Assembly (NCBI RefSeq): GCF_013912005.1
Contig: NZ_JACESB010000015.1
Location: 1-62,377 of the forward strand
Length of the DNA stretch: 62,377 nucleotides
Source of the DNA: Brevundimonas sp.
GTDB taxonomy: Bacteria > Pseudomonadota > Alphaproteobacteria > Caulobacterales > Caulobacteraceae
Direction of reading: 5' to 3'
Shown: piece after piece, positions 1-9,448 of the stretch
Position numbering within the stretch: position 1 is the stretch's first letter
Layout of the letters: each line of letters opens with the position of its first letter
Notes under the pieces: model-generated
Seen by the model: the letters and a program-made list of their open reading frames with translations, nothing else
Told to the model about the DNA's origin: nothing
Databases searched by the model: none
Program-made: the position numbers and the translations under genes

Positions 1-234
1 GCCCGGCAACGGTCCCGGCGGAGATCCGGCAAGGCTCGAATGTCAGGGCCGCCAGCCGGAGAGCGCGCGTCCAACGGCTGCGCGGGGCGTCTGTCTCGTC
101 GAAACGGTAACTCATCCCACAGACCGGGCGAGGCCCGGCGCCCCGCACCCTTCCCGCCACCGCTTCCCTCCCGGAAGCGGCGAACCGACGCGCCCGCCCT
201 TCAACCGCCGCCCCCGACGCGCTAACTGCATCCC
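1..234. other. Left-edge region with no supportable gene
   Basis: No recognisable gene lies between the window edge and cobT. The open frames here are proline- and arginine-rich, as expected of GC-rich noncoding DNA. An 8-bp hairpin (CCGCTTCC / GGAAGCGG with a 5-nt loop) sits at 160-180 but has no T-run after it, so it is not a convincing terminator. It could be a leader structure of the cobT message or chance. Confidence 0.4.
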
Positions 235-2121
235 ATGGCCGCCGCCGAAACCCCCGCAGAGCTGTTCAAGCGCGCCCTCGCCCACGCGGCGCGGGCCCTC
301 GCCGAGCAGTCGGAGCTGGAGGTCGCCTTCGGCTCCGACGGGCCGAAGCTGGTCAACGGCGTGCTCACCCTGCCGCATCCGCCGCGCGATCCGGCCGGCC
401 CGGAGAGCGCCGCCCTGCGCGGCCAGGCCGACCGGCTGGCGCTCCGCCTCGCCAACCACGACGAGGCCGCCCACGCCCGCCTGCGCCCCACCGACCGCCA
501 GGCGGCCGAGGTGTTCGAGGCGGTCGAGCAGGCGCGCGTCGAGGCGGTCGGCTCCCGCGCCCTCGCCGGGGTCCGCGCCAATATGGACGCCGCCCTGCTG
601 ACCCGGCTGGAGCGCTCCGGCGCCCTGCGCGTCGCCGAGGCCGACCGGGTCCCGCTGGCCGAGGCGGCGGCCCTGCTGGCGCGCGAACGGCTGACCGGCC
701 GGCGCGCCCCCGACGGCGCCGGGGCCCTGCTCGACCTCGTCCGCCCGGAACTGGAGCGCAGGGCCGGGCCGCAGTTCGACGCCCTCGTGGAGGCCGCCGA
801 CGACCAGACCGCCTTCGCCGGCCGGCTGAAGGCGGTGCTGCGCGCGCTCGACCTCGACCCCGGCGACGGCCAGTCCGACGATCCCTCCGAGGACGAGGGC
901 GAGGACCGGCCCGAGGAACAGCAGCCTGACGCGGCCGACGACCAGGACGAGGAGGAGGACGAGGCCGGCGGCGGCGAGGGCCAGTCGATGGACGGCGCGA
1001 CCGACGACCAGGCGCCGGGCGAGGAGCGCGAGAGCCGTCCCGACGGCGCGCCGGCCGAACCCCAGGGGGACGCGACCGAGGAGGGCCCCGACCTCGACGA
1101 GGGGGCCCTGCCCAACCGGCGGCAGACCGCCGACGACGGCCGCGCCGTCGACGCCTACCGCGTCTTCACCACCGCCTACGACGAGACCGTCGACGCCGCC
1201 GACCTGTGCGATCCGCAGGAGCTGGAGCGGCTGCGGGCCCTGCTCGACCAGCAGCTGACCGCCCTCAGCTCGGTGGTCGCCCGCCTGGCCAACAGGCTGC
1301 AGCGCCGGCTGCTGGCGCAGCAGAACCGGAGCTGGCATTTCGACCTCGAGGAAGGGGTGCTGGACACTGCCCGCCTGACCCGGATCATCACCGACCCGAC
1401 CTCGCCGCTCAGCTTCAAGGCCGAGAGCGAGAGCCCGTTCCGCGACACCGTCGTCACCCTGCTGCTCGACAACTCCGGCTCGATGCGCGGGCGTCCGATC
1501 ATGGTCGCCGCCGTCTGCGCCGACATCCTCGCCCGCACCCTCGAGCGCTGCGGCGTCAAGGTGGAGATCCTCGGCTTCACCACCCGCGCGTGGAAGGGCG
1601 GCCAGAGCCGCGAGGCGTGGATCAGCGCCGGCAAGCCCGCCAGCCCGGGCCGGCTCAACGACCTGCGCCACATCATCTACAAGGCCGCCGACGCTCCGTG
1701 GCGGCGGGCCCGGCGCAACCTCGGCCTGATGATGCGCGAGGGGCTGCTCAAGGAGAACATCGACGGCGAGGCCCTGCTCTGGGCCCACGACCGCCTGCTG
1801 GCCCGGCCCGAGGCGCGCCAGATCCTGATGGTCATCTCCGACGGCTCGCCGGTCGACGACTCGACCCAGTCGGCCAACGCCGCCCTCTATCTGGACAAGC
1901 ACCTGCGCCAGGTCATCGAGCAGATCGAGACCCGCTCGCCGGTGGAGCTGATCGCCATCGGCATCGGCCACGACGTGACCCGCTGGTACCGCAAGGCCCT
2001 GACCATCGTGGACGTCGAGCAGCTGGGCGGGGCCATGATCGAGAAGCTGGCCGAGCTGTTCGAGCAGGACCCCGGCGCCGCCGCCGGCCGGGGCCGCGGC
2101 CGGGGCCGGCGGGCGGCGTGA
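235..2121 (+). CDS. cobT: Cobaltochelatase subunit CobT
   Basis: Predicted subunit of the aerobic cobalt chelatase, which works with CobS (AAA+ ATPase) and CobN to insert cobalt into hydrogenobyrinic acid a,c-diamide during cobalamin synthesis in the cytoplasm. The 628-residue protein has the family layout: a helical N-terminal domain, a long acidic Asp/Glu-rich linker at about residues 210-292, and a C-terminal von Willebrand A domain with the metal-site motif DNSGS near residue 412 and a later ISDGSPVDD segment. The length is normal. The tail is Gly/Arg-rich. Neither cobS nor cobN is visible; cobS is often immediately upstream and may lie beyond the left edge. Confidence 0.95.
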   Translation: MAAAETPAELFKRALAHAARALAEQSELEVAFGSDGPKLVNGVLTLPHPPRDPAGPESAALRGQADRLALRLANHDEAAHARLRPTDRQAAEVFEAVEQARVEAVGSRALAGVRANMDAALLTRLERSGALRVAEADRVPLAEAAALLARERLTGRRAPDGAGALLDLVRPELERRAGPQFDALVEAADDQTAFAGRLKAVLRALDLDPGDGQSDDPSEDEGEDRPEEQQPDAADDQDEEEDEAGGGEGQSMDGATDDQAPGEERESRPDGAPAEPQGDATEEGPDLDEGALPNRRQTADDGRAVDAYRVFTTAYDETVDAADLCDPQELERLRALLDQQLTALSSVVARLANRLQRRLLAQQNRSWHFDLEEGVLDTARLTRIITDPTSPLSFKAESESPFRDTVVTLLLDNSGSMRGRPIMVAAVCADILARTLERCGVKVEILGFTTRAWKGGQSREAWISAGKPASPGRLNDLRHIIYKAADAPWRRARRNLGLMMREGLLKENIDGEALLWAHDRLLARPEARQILMVISDGSPVDDSTQSANAALYLDKHLRQVIEQIETRSPVELIAIGIGHDVTRWYRKALTIVDVEQLGGAMIEKLAELFEQDPGAAAGRGRGRGRRAA

Positions 2122-2194
2122 GGCGCGGGCGGCCTTGCCCGCCGCGGCCGGGCGCGATCAGTATGACCCCCGTCGCCAGCTCCGGGAGTCGCCC

Positions 2195-2677
2195 ATGAAC
2201 GCCCTGTCGTCCGTCCTCGTCCTGTCCGCCGCCGCCCTGGCGCTCGGCGGGTGCGGGGACCCCGGAGCCGGGGCCGCGCCGGAGGCCGCCTCGAGCACCC
2301 CGGGGCCCGCAGCGGCCGACGCGGGCGCGCCCCGGGCCGTGGCCGACGCGGCGGGAACCCCGGCGCTGGACCTCAACGCCCTCCTGTCCGAAGACGCCCG
2401 CGGCGTCGACATGCTCAACGGAACCTGGGCCGCGAGCGCCGCCGACTGCGCCGCCGGCCGAAGCCTGGCGTTCGAGGGGTCGACCTTCCGGGACGCCGCC
2501 GGCGGCGGGACCTGGCGCGCCGAGGGCGACCTCGTCCGCATCAGCTACCGCGCCGACGATGCGGCTCCGGACGCGGCCCCGACGGAGATCGTCCACCGGG
2601 TGCTGGCCATCGCCCCCGCGGAACTGCGCCTCGCCGAGCCCGGCGGCGCCGTCCGCGTCCTGATGCTGTGCGGCTGA
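2195..2677 (+). CDS. Putative lipoprotein, unknown function
   Basis: A 160-residue protein beginning with a signal sequence that ends in a lipobox (LALGGC, Cys at about residue 20), so it is predicted to be lipidated and exported. After an Ala/Pro-rich linker the C-terminal half contains two cysteines and a 'NGTWA...GRSLAFEGSTFRDA..GTW' stretch, which suggests a small beta-rich domain. A GGGAG ribosome-binding site about 4 nt before the ATG fixes this start over upstream in-frame codons. I do not recognise a family. Confidence 0.7.
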   Translation: MNALSSVLVLSAAALALGGCGDPGAGAAPEAASSTPGPAAADAGAPRAVADAAGTPALDLNALLSEDARGVDMLNGTWAASAADCAAGRSLAFEGSTFRDAAGGGTWRAEGDLVRISYRADDAAPDAAPTEIVHRVLAIAPAELRLAEPGGAVRVLMLCG

Positions 2678-2767
2678 CCACCGACGCCGCCGGCTGCGCC
2701 GGAATCAGTCCTGGCCGTCGGGCTCCTGCCGCAGGGCCGACCTCATCCCGGCCGCGCCGGCCGCCTC

Positions 2768-3358
2768 CTAGACCCGCTCGGACACCTTGATCGCCGCCCG
2801 GCAGCCGGCCTTGATCACCGCGCTGAGCAGGCGGTAGCCGGGGGCCTCGCGGCTGCCGTGGGCCACGGCGTGGTCGTGGTGCGCCAGCTCCTCGTCGCGG
2901 AAGCGGGTCAGCTCCGCCGCCAGCGCCGGATCCCGCTCCTGCACCTCGGCGATCTGGTCGGCGTAGTGGTCCCCGATGACGCTCTCGACCGCCTCGGTGC
3001 AGGCGTGGGCCGCCTTCTCGCCCAGCAGCGCCGTGCCGGCGCCCAGGCCGAGGGCCGCCAGCCGCCACACCGGCGTCATGACCGTCGGCCGCACCTGTTC
3101 GGCGTTGAGCAGGGCGTTGAAGCGGTCCAGATGCACCTGCTCCTGGGCCCGCATCTCGGCCATGTCGGCGGCGATCTGCGTCTTGCCCGACCGGCCGGCG
3201 AAGACGGCCCGCTGGGCGCGGTAGATCTGCACCGCGGCGTACTCCCCGGCGTGGTCGACGCGCAGGATCTCGTCCCGTCGCCGCTTGCTGGCGCCCCGTC
3301 CGGGGCGGGCGAGGGGCGTGCGGCGTTCGGCCGGATCAGTTGCGGGGGGCGCGGGCAT
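2768..3358 (-). CDS. coq7: Demethoxyubiquinone hydroxylase (Coq7)
   Basis: Di-iron monooxygenase that hydroxylates demethoxyubiquinone, the penultimate step of ubiquinone synthesis at the inner membrane. The 196-residue sequence carries the ligand set of the family: Glu39 (DHAGEY), Glu73 and His76 (ExxH), Glu122, and Glu157/His160 (EELAH). The central segment around residues 95-115 is hydrophobic, as expected of a membrane-associated ferritin-like fold. It follows dsbB on the same strand with a 23-nt overlap, so the two are probably co-transcribed. Both depend on or supply ubiquinone: DsbB passes electrons to it. Confidence 0.95.
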   Translation of the reverse strand: MPAPPATDPAERRTPLARPGRGASKRRRDEILRVDHAGEYAAVQIYRAQRAVFAGRSGKTQIAADMAEMRAQEQVHLDRFNALLNAEQVRPTVMTPVWRLAALGLGAGTALLGEKAAHACTEAVESVIGDHYADQIAEVQERDPALAAELTRFRDEELAHHDHAVAHGSREAPGYRLLSAVIKAGCRAAIKVSERV

Positions 3359-3869
3359 CCTTGGGCCTCTTGGCGGCGAGCAGGCTGAACACGGCCAATG
3401 CGGTCGAGATCAGGGCGTTCCACCCTGCCATGGACAGGCCGAGGAAGCTCCACACCACGGCGTCGCACATGGCCGGCCGGGCCACCGGACCGGTGCCGAG
3501 CGCCAGGGCGGTGAGGCTCTCGAGGTCGACTTCGCCGCCCCCGGCGCAGGCGGCGGGCAGGGACCACCAGTCCAGCTCCCCGCCCATGTGGAAGACCGCG
3601 GTGACGGCCCCGGTGGCGAAGGTCACCGCCAGCAGGAAGGCGGCGATGCGCGGCGTGCCGCGGCTGCCGCGGCTGACCAGGTGCCAGACGGTGGCGAGCA
3701 GGGCGATCAGGACCGCGCCCCAGTAGACCTCCCGCTGCTTGAGGCACAGGTTGCACGGCGCCAGGCCGGCGAAGCGCTCGAACGCATGCGCCGCCCCCAG
3801 CATGGCCAGCGAGGCCGCGAGGGCGAAGGCGGTCCACCACCGCGTCAGGAGTCGGTACAGGCCTCTCAT
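3336..3869 (-). CDS. dsbB: Disulfide bond formation protein B (DsbB family)
   Basis: Inner-membrane quinone reductase that reoxidises the periplasmic thiol oxidase DsbA. The 177-residue protein has about four hydrophobic segments, a CNLC redox pair at Cys39/Cys42 in the first periplasmic loop, and a second pair at Cys108 and Cys135 in the other loop, which is the full DsbB catalytic set. Its 3' end overlaps coq7. The start is the ATG before RGLYRLLTRWW, placing a transmembrane helix directly at the N terminus. No dsbA is seen in the window. Confidence 0.93.
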   Translation of the reverse strand: MRGLYRLLTRWWTAFALAASLAMLGAAHAFERFAGLAPCNLCLKQREVYWGAVLIALLATVWHLVSRGSRGTPRIAAFLLAVTFATGAVTAVFHMGGELDWWSLPAACAGGGEVDLESLTALALGTGPVARPAMCDAVVWSFLGLSMAGWNALISTALAVFSLLAAKRPKDARAPRN

Positions 3870-3913
3870 CGGACCCCGTTCATAGCCGCGCCGGGGCCCG
3901 CCGTCGATGCGGC

Positions 3914-4555
3914 TCAGCCGCCGAACCGGGCCAGCAGGCCGACGGCCCAGCCGGCCCCGACCACCAGGCCGATCCCGACCGTCGCCAGCGCCCCCGCCCA
4001 GGCCGTGGCGACCGCCGCCCCGGCCGCCACGAACAGGCCGTCGCGCTGGATCAGGCCCACCGACAGCAGGGTCAGCGCCACCGAGGGCACGGTGTTGGTC
4101 ATCGGCAGGACGATGGTCAGGGTGGCGAGGATCATGAAGAAGGCCGCCGCCCGCTCGGCCCAGCCCTCGGCGAAGACGGTCAGCCGCGGCCGCGACAGGC
4201 GTTCGAACCAGCCCATCCGCTTGGTGGCGAAGTCGGCCATCCGCTCCAGCCAGGCCTTGGACACCCGGCGCCGGAGCACCGCCTCGGGCAGCCAGGGCTC
4301 GACCCGGCCGGCCAGCATCTGCACCGCGAGGATCAGGATCGGCACGCCGACGATCTGGGGCACGCCGTACAGGGCCGGCACCAGGCAGGGGATGGCGAGG
4401 ATCAGGATCATCAGGCCGAAGGCCCGTTCGTCCAGCCGGTCGCGGATCTCGTGCAGGGTCAGGCCGTCCGGACCGCTCGCCGCCGCCAGGCTCGCCACGA
4501 GGGCGATGAACCCCTGCCGCGGGTCGTCGGCGTGCTGGTTGCGGAGATCGGTCAT
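3914..4555 (-). CDS. ExoD-family membrane protein
   Basis: A 213-residue integral membrane protein of the ExoD family, first linked in rhizobia to exopolysaccharide synthesis and alkali tolerance; its biochemical role is not established. The recognisable N-terminal core reads LTLHEIRDRLDERAFG followed by a long hydrophobic ILILAIPCLVPALYGVPQIVG segment, with further hydrophobic stretches towards the C terminus. It lies 44 nt from dsbB on the same strand and may share its promoter. It is divergent from gloA, and promoters for both presumably lie in 4556-4692. Confidence 0.85.
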   Translation of the reverse strand: MTDLRNQHADDPRQGFIALVASLAAASGPDGLTLHEIRDRLDERAFGLMILILAIPCLVPALYGVPQIVGVPILILAVQMLAGRVEPWLPEAVLRRRVSKAWLERMADFATKRMGWFERLSRPRLTVFAEGWAERAAAFFMILATLTIVLPMTNTVPSVALTLLSVGLIQRDGLFVAAGAAVATAWAGALATVGIGLVVGAGWAVGLLARFGG

Positions 4556-4692
4556 CGGCGGGTCCGTGAAAGCTCGAGCCGCGTCGTTAGCCGGAAAGCC
4601 GCGGCCTGACGAGGGGCCGGAAACCGCCTGTGAGTCGCGGCCGCGGCCGTCCCCCGCTATAAGGCCGCCTCCCTCCCCGGAGCCGACGACCC

Positions 4693-5133
4693 ATGCGCTA
4701 TCTGCACACCATGGTCCGCGTGACGGACCTCGACGCCTCCCTGCGCTTCTGGTGCGACCTGCTGGGGCTCGAGGAGGTCCGGCGCATGGACAACGAGGCG
4801 GGCCGCTACACCCTCGTCTTCCTCGCCGCGCCGAATGACCTGGACCGGTCGGCCGCCGAACGCTCGCCCGAGGTGGAGCTGACCTACAACTGGGACCCCG
4901 AGACCTACACGGGCGGCCGCAACTTCGGGCACCTGGCCTACAAGGTCGACGACATCTACGCCGCCTGCCGACGGCTCATGGACGGCGGGGTGACCATCAA
5001 CCGTCCGCCGCGCGACGGCCGCATGGCCTTCGTCCGCTCGCCCGACGGCATCTCGATCGAGCTGCTGCAGGAGGGCGAGCCCCTGCCGCCGGCGGAGCCC
5101 TGGGCCTCGATGCCCAACACCGGGAGCTGGTGA
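4693..5133 (+). CDS. gloA: Lactoylglutathione lyase (glyoxalase I)
   Basis: Isomerises the hemithioacetal of methylglyoxal and glutathione to S-lactoylglutathione, the first step of methylglyoxal detoxification. The 146-residue VOC-fold protein has the four expected metal ligands: His5, Glu62, His80 and Glu123, within family motifs such as VELTYNWD and FGHLAY. Length matches bacterial single-domain enzymes. Its stop codon overlaps the first possible start of the next gene, so translation of the two may be coupled. Confidence 0.95.
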   Translation: MRYLHTMVRVTDLDASLRFWCDLLGLEEVRRMDNEAGRYTLVFLAAPNDLDRSAAERSPEVELTYNWDPETYTGGRNFGHLAYKVDDIYAACRRLMDGGVTINRPPRDGRMAFVRSPDGISIELLQEGEPLPPAEPWASMPNTGSW

Positions 5134-5135
5134 TC

Positions 5136-5747
5136 GTGAAGCGTCTCGCCGTCCTGCCGCTGGCCCTGCTGGGGCTGTCCGCCTGCGCCTCCACCTCCGA
5201 GACCTATCCGTCCCGCACCGCCACCGAACAGCTGCTGGTGGCCCGCGCCGCCGACCGGGCGGTCGAGGGGCTGACCCTGCCCATCCCCGGCGGCTCGCGC
5301 GTCTTCGTCGACGACGCCTACTTCCGGGCCGAGTCCGCGCCCTACGCCATCAGCGCCATCCGCGCCGCCCTGTCCGAGGCCGGCTACGCCCTGGCGCCGT
5401 CGAAGAACGAGGCCGACGCGGTCCTGGAGGTGCGGGCCGGGACCCTGTCGCTGGAGCAGATGCGCCGGGTCTTCGGCCTGCCCGACATGCGGGTGCCGAT
5501 CAACGACAGCTTCAACGTCGTCTCGATCCCGGAGCTGTCCGTCTACAGCCGCCGCGACCGGGTCGGCGTCGCCGAGTTCTCGGGCTTCCTCTACGAGCCC
5601 CGCACCGGCGCCCCGCTCGGCGCCATCATCCCGATGACCGGCGAATTCCGCATCCGCAGCCACAAGCTGCTGATGATCGTCGCCTGGGGCCAGCAGAGCG
5701 TCGACCCCGGCGAACGCGACCCGGGCGACAGCTGGCGGGAGTTCTGA
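5136..5747 (+). CDS. DUF6655-like lipoprotein
   Basis: About 203 residues, with a signal sequence ending in a lipobox (LLGLSAC). The mature part begins STSETYPSRTATEQLL, which resembles the DUF6655 family of uncharacterised proteobacterial lipoproteins; the rest is a mixed alpha/beta domain of unknown role. Two GTG starts are possible, 5130 and 5136. The GGGAG at 5122-5126 is about 9 nt from 5136 but only 3 nt from 5130, so I prefer 5136. The gene follows gloA directly and is probably expressed with it. Confidence 0.8.
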   Translation: MKRLAVLPLALLGLSACASTSETYPSRTATEQLLVARAADRAVEGLTLPIPGGSRVFVDDAYFRAESAPYAISAIRAALSEAGYALAPSKNEADAVLEVRAGTLSLEQMRRVFGLPDMRVPINDSFNVVSIPELSVYSRRDRVGVAEFSGFLYEPRTGAPLGAIIPMTGEFRIRSHKLLMIVAWGQQSVDPGERDPGDSWREF

Positions 5748-5809
5748 CGAGCCTTGCGCCGGCCGGGCGGGGCGGCGAAGGTCGCCCCTTCAGTGTTCCG
5801 GAGGGTTCC

Positions 5810-7681
5810 ATGCGTCGTCTGCTCGTCTCCACCGTCGCCGCCGCCGCGGTGCTGGCCTTGGCCCCGGCCGCCCTGGCGCAGGACGTCCCCGCGGGCCACG
5901 GCGCCCACGCCGCTCCGGCCGCGGCCGCGACCGAGGCGGAGGACGCGCGGCTGGCGGCCTTCTTCGAGCAGGCCTTCCAGGAGCGGATCGCCCTGTCGCC
6001 GCAGACCATGACCTCGCTCGGCATCAAGCGCGACTACGGCCGCCTCGACGACGGCACCGACGCGGCGGCGGAGCGGTCGCTGGCCCTGGCCGAGGCCCAG
6101 CTGGCGCGGATGAAGGCGGAGTTCGACCCGGCCCGGGTCAGCGCCGACAGCCGCATGTCGATGCGGCTGTTCGAATACGGCGTCGAACAGGCCCGGCTGT
6201 CCAACCGCTGGCGCGACTGGGGCTACCAGTTCGCCGCCAACGGCAATCCGACCACCGGCCTGCCGGTCTTCATGATCAACAACCACCGCGTCGACAGCGT
6301 GGAGGACGCCGAGGCCTACGTTTCGCGCCTGCGCGACGCCGAGCGGGTCATGCAGGAGATCGCCGCCGAACTGCGCCAGCGCGCCGCGGCCGGGGTGATC
6401 TCGCCGAATTTCGTGTTCGAGCCCTCGATCGCCAACACCCGCAACATCATCGCCGGCGCGCCCTTCGACGACGGCGCCGACAATCCGGTGTGGGCCGACT
6501 TCCAGAGGAAGGTCGCGGCGCTGGAGGCCGACGAGGCGACCAGGGCCCGGCTGCTGGACGAGGGCCGGGCGGCGCTGACCGGCGAGTGGCGGCGCGGCTA
6601 CGAGCAGGTGCTGGCGGCCCTCGCCGAGGTGCAGCAGCAGGCCGCGGCCATGCCCGACCGCGACGCCGGCGTGTGGCGGCTGCCGGACGGCGAGGCCTAC
6701 TACAACGCCCGGCTCCAGCTCTCCACGACCACCGACCTCACGGCCGACCGGATCCACGAGATCGGCCTCGCCGAGGTCGAGCGCCTCCACGGCGAGATGC
6801 AGGCGATCATGAACCAGGTCGGCTTCGAGGGGTCGCTGCAGGAGTTCTTCGCCTTCCTGAAGACCGATCCCCGCTTCCAGTACCCGAACACGCCCGAGGG
6901 CAAGGAGCAGTACCTGTCGGACAGCCGCGCCTTCATCGCCCAGGTGATGGAGGCGGCGCCGCGCTGGTTCTCGGACCTGCCCGAGGCGGCGCTGGAGGTG
7001 CGGGCGGTGGAGCCGTGGCGGGAGGCGACGGCTTCGATCGCCTTCTACAACCAGCCCGCGCCGGACGGCTCGCGGCCGGGCATCTACTACGTCAACCTGT
7101 CCGACATGACCCAGGTGCTGAAGCCCCAGATCGAGGGCATCAGCTACCATGAGGGGGCGCCGGGCCATCACTTCCAGATCGCCTGGGCCCAGGAGATGGA
7201 GGGGCTGCCGTCGTTCCGCCGCTTCGGCGGCTACGGGGCCTACGCCGAGGGCTGGGGCCTCTACGCCGAGCGGCTCGGCAAGGAGATGGGCTTCTACCAG
7301 GATCCCTATTCGGACTTCGGCCGGCTCTCGACCGAGCTGTGGCGGGCGGTGCGCCTCGTCACCGACACCGGGCTGCACGCGAAGCGCTGGAGCCGCGAGC
7401 AGGCGATCGACTACTTCCGGCAGAACTCGCTGCTGAGCGAGCGCGACATCGTCAAGGAGGTCGAGCGCTACCTGACCAACCCGGGCCAGGCGACCAGCTA
7501 CAAGATCGGCGAGCTGAAGATCATGGAGCTGCGCCAGCGGGCGCAGGCGGCGCTGGGCGACCGCTTCGACATCCGCGACTTCCACGCGGTGGTGCTGGGC
7601 TCGGGCTCGGTGCCGCTGGACGTGCTGGAGGGCCAGGTCGACGCCTGGATCGCGGCGGGCGGCGGGGCTCCCGCCGCCTGA
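5810..7681 (+). CDS. Secreted DUF885-family protein (putative metallopeptidase)
   Basis: A 623-residue exported protein with a clean signal peptide (residues 1-23, ending ALAQ). It belongs to the DUF885 family of large, mostly helical bacterial proteins that carry a zinc-peptidase-like signature. Here that signature is SYHEGAPGHHF at about residue 445, followed by a GYGAYAEGWGLYAE segment. Family members are usually periplasmic or cell-surface proteins; substrates are largely unknown. Length is normal. It appears monocistronic, with the minus-strand zinc-finger gene converging on its 3' end. Confidence 0.88.
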   Translation: MRRLLVSTVAAAAVLALAPAALAQDVPAGHGAHAAPAAAATEAEDARLAAFFEQAFQERIALSPQTMTSLGIKRDYGRLDDGTDAAAERSLALAEAQLARMKAEFDPARVSADSRMSMRLFEYGVEQARLSNRWRDWGYQFAANGNPTTGLPVFMINNHRVDSVEDAEAYVSRLRDAERVMQEIAAELRQRAAAGVISPNFVFEPSIANTRNIIAGAPFDDGADNPVWADFQRKVAALEADEATRARLLDEGRAALTGEWRRGYEQVLAALAEVQQQAAAMPDRDAGVWRLPDGEAYYNARLQLSTTTDLTADRIHEIGLAEVERLHGEMQAIMNQVGFEGSLQEFFAFLKTDPRFQYPNTPEGKEQYLSDSRAFIAQVMEAAPRWFSDLPEAALEVRAVEPWREATASIAFYNQPAPDGSRPGIYYVNLSDMTQVLKPQIEGISYHEGAPGHHFQIAWAQEMEGLPSFRRFGGYGAYAEGWGLYAERLGKEMGFYQDPYSDFGRLSTELWRAVRLVTDTGLHAKRWSREQAIDYFRQNSLLSERDIVKEVERYLTNPGQATSYKIGELKIMELRQRAQAALGDRFDIRDFHAVVLGSGSVPLDVLEGQVDAWIAAGGGAPAA

Positions 7682-7687
7682 CCGGCG

Positions 7688-7927
7688 TCAGTGCGAGGAC
7701 GCGTCCCGGGCGGCGGGGCTGTGGTACTCGCTCTCGGCCTTGCGCTTCTTGCCCAGCACGAAGCGCCGGTCGCAGTAGCCGCACTCGACGAAGTCGTCGT
7801 CGCCCATGTCCATGTAGACCAGCGGGTGGCCGAGCACGCCGCCGCCGCCGTCGCAGGCGACCCGCTTGGACGTCACCACGATCTCTTCCGGCGGCGGGAC
7901 GATCTCGGTGGTCGGGCGCGGGGGCAT
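7688..7927 (-). CDS. Small zinc-finger domain protein (zf-CHCC type)
   Basis: A 79-residue protein with a Cys...His...Cys-x2-Cys arrangement (VACDGG..GHP..VECGYCDRRF), the pattern of the zf-CHCC domain found in the NDUFS6 accessory subunit of complex I and in short alphaproteobacterial proteins. The bacterial role is unknown. I chose the ATG at 7927 (MPPRPTTE) because the longer upstream frame is arginine-rich and would run into the promoter region of the divergent ABC ATPase gene. Confidence 0.8.
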   Translation of the reverse strand: MPPRPTTEIVPPPEEIVVTSKRVACDGGGGVLGHPLVYMDMGDDDFVECGYCDRRFVLGKKRKAESEYHSPAARDASSH

Positions 7928-8028
7928 TCGGCGGGCTCTGACTTGGCTATCGGGGCGGGGGCACATAGGTATGCGCCGCCGCTCCATACCGTCAAACCGG
8001 GCGGCCCGGAACACCCGAAAGCGCACGA

Positions 8029-9003
8029 ATGACCGAGACCCAAGCCCTGCCTGACAACGCCATCGAGGTTCGCGGGCTGGAGAAGACCTACGCCGGCTCG
8101 AAGAAGGCGCCGCCCAAGACGGCCCTCCGCGGCGTCGACCTGGTCATTCCGCGCGGCTCGATGTTCGGCCTGCTGGGGCCGAACGGGGCCGGCAAGTCGA
8201 CGCTGATCAACATCCTCGCCGGCGTGGTCAACAAGACCGGCGGCACGGCCGCGATCTGGGGTCGCGACATCGACCGCGAGCCGCGCGACGCCCGGGCGGC
8301 CCTCGGCGTGGTCGCCCAGGAGATCGTCGCCGACGTCTTCTTCACCCCGCGCGAGTCGCTGGAGGTCCAGGCCGGCTACTACGGCGTGCCGGCGAAGGAG
8401 CGGCGCTCCGACGAACTGCTGGCCGCCCTCGGCCTGTCCGACAAGGCCAACGCCTATGTCCGGGCGCTCTCGGGCGGCATGAAGCGGCGGCTGATGGTGG
8501 CCAAGGCGCTGGTCCACAACCCGCCGATCCTGATCCTCGACGAGCCCACCGCCGGGGTCGACGTCGAGCTGCGCCGCCAGCTGTGGGACTATGTCCGCCG
8601 GCTGAACGCCGAGGGCGTCACCATCCTCCTGACCACCCACTACCTCGAGGAGGCGCAGGAGCTCTGCGACACCATCGCCATCATGAACCGGGGCGAGGTG
8701 GTGGCGTGCGAACCCACGCCGCAGCTGCTGCGCCGGCTCGACACCCGCCACGTGGTGGTGACGCCGGAGGGCGAGCTGCCGGCCCCGCCCGCGCTGCCGG
8801 GCTTCGAGGTGACGCCGCGGCCGAACGGGGCCTTCGCCGTCTCGTACCGGAAGGGCCGCTCCTCGGTGGAGCAGGTGCTGGCGGCGGTGCGGGCGGCGGG
8901 CGTGACCATCGCCGACATCGCCACCGAGGATCCCGACCTCGAGGACGTCTTCCTCGCCCTGACCTATGGCGACGCCGCCCAGGCCGATCCGACGAAGGAC
9001 TAG
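8029..9003 (+). CDS. ABC transporter ATP-binding protein
   Basis: A 324-residue nucleotide-binding subunit with Walker A GPNGAGKST, signature LSGGMKRR, Walker B LILDEPTAGVD and an H-loop TTHYLEEA. The C-terminal about 80 residues form the extra domain common in ABC-2 type exporters of the YadG/DrrA kind. The usual permease gene is not next to it: the following gene is on the opposite strand and encodes an exported protein. The partner must be encoded elsewhere. Substrate unknown. Confidence 0.9.
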   Translation: MTETQALPDNAIEVRGLEKTYAGSKKAPPKTALRGVDLVIPRGSMFGLLGPNGAGKSTLINILAGVVNKTGGTAAIWGRDIDREPRDARAALGVVAQEIVADVFFTPRESLEVQAGYYGVPAKERRSDELLAALGLSDKANAYVRALSGGMKRRLMVAKALVHNPPILILDEPTAGVDVELRRQLWDYVRRLNAEGVTILLTTHYLEEAQELCDTIAIMNRGEVVACEPTPQLLRRLDTRHVVVTPEGELPAPPALPGFEVTPRPNGAFAVSYRKGRSSVEQVLAAVRAAGVTIADIATEDPDLEDVFLALTYGDAAQADPTKD

Positions 9004-9041
9004 GGAAGAGCCAGGCGGCAGCCCGGCAGGCGCTGACCGCC

Positions 9042-9437
9042 TCAGACCACCATCACGGTGCCGATCAGCAGTCGGGCGCCGCGGCGGCCGAGAGTCCGGT
9101 CGGTGGCCGCCTGCAGGTCGGCGACCAGCCGCTCGATGTCCGGCGGATGGCCGGGCAGCAGGCCCGAGGCGGCCTGCTGGACCACCGCCGCATAGGCGGC
9201 GCGCAGGCGCGGCGCCGACTGGGCGACCCGGGTGCGCAGGGCGGCGTCGGGCGCGTCGATGCCGGTCTCCACGGTCATCACGCCGCGCCGTCCGCCCGGC
9301 CGCGGCGCATTGGCGGTGACCGTCGGCAGCCGCATGTAGCTGGGCTGGGCGCTTCCCCCGCCCCCGCCGCCGGCCATGGCGGGGGAGGCGGTCGCGGCGG
9401 CGACGGCGGCGAGTCCGAGAAGGGCGCGACGATCCAT
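9042..9437 (-). CDS. Exported protein with Tat-like signal, unknown function
   Basis: A 131-residue protein starting MDRRALLGLAAVAAATA, a twin-arginine-like signal peptide ending near AMA-GGG. The mature part has no cysteines and contains a stretch 'MTVETGIDAPDAALRTRV..' that recalls the C-terminal domain of FliL-type proteins, but the similarity is too weak to name it. It diverges from alkB. Confidence 0.65.
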   Translation of the reverse strand: MDRRALLGLAAVAAATASPAMAGGGGGGSAQPSYMRLPTVTANAPRPGGRRGVMTVETGIDAPDAALRTRVAQSAPRLRAAYAAVVQQAASGLLPGHPPDIERLVADLQAATDRTLGRRGARLLIGTVMVV

Positions 9438-9448
9438 GCCCCCAGACT

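Noticed and set aside
40-225. 61-codon frame at the left edge
   Set aside because: Arg/Pro-rich low complexity, no ribosome-binding site, and it overlaps a hairpin in the cobT leader.
112-1971. Long open frame antisense to cobT (about 619 codons)
   Set aside because: High GC suppresses stop codons on the opposite strand; the translation is low-complexity Gly/Ala/Arg/Leu and overlaps a certain gene.
2125-2142. Terminator after cobT (GCGGGC-GGCCTT-GCCCGC)
   Set aside because: A 6-bp stem with no T-run; hairpins this short are frequent in DNA of this composition.
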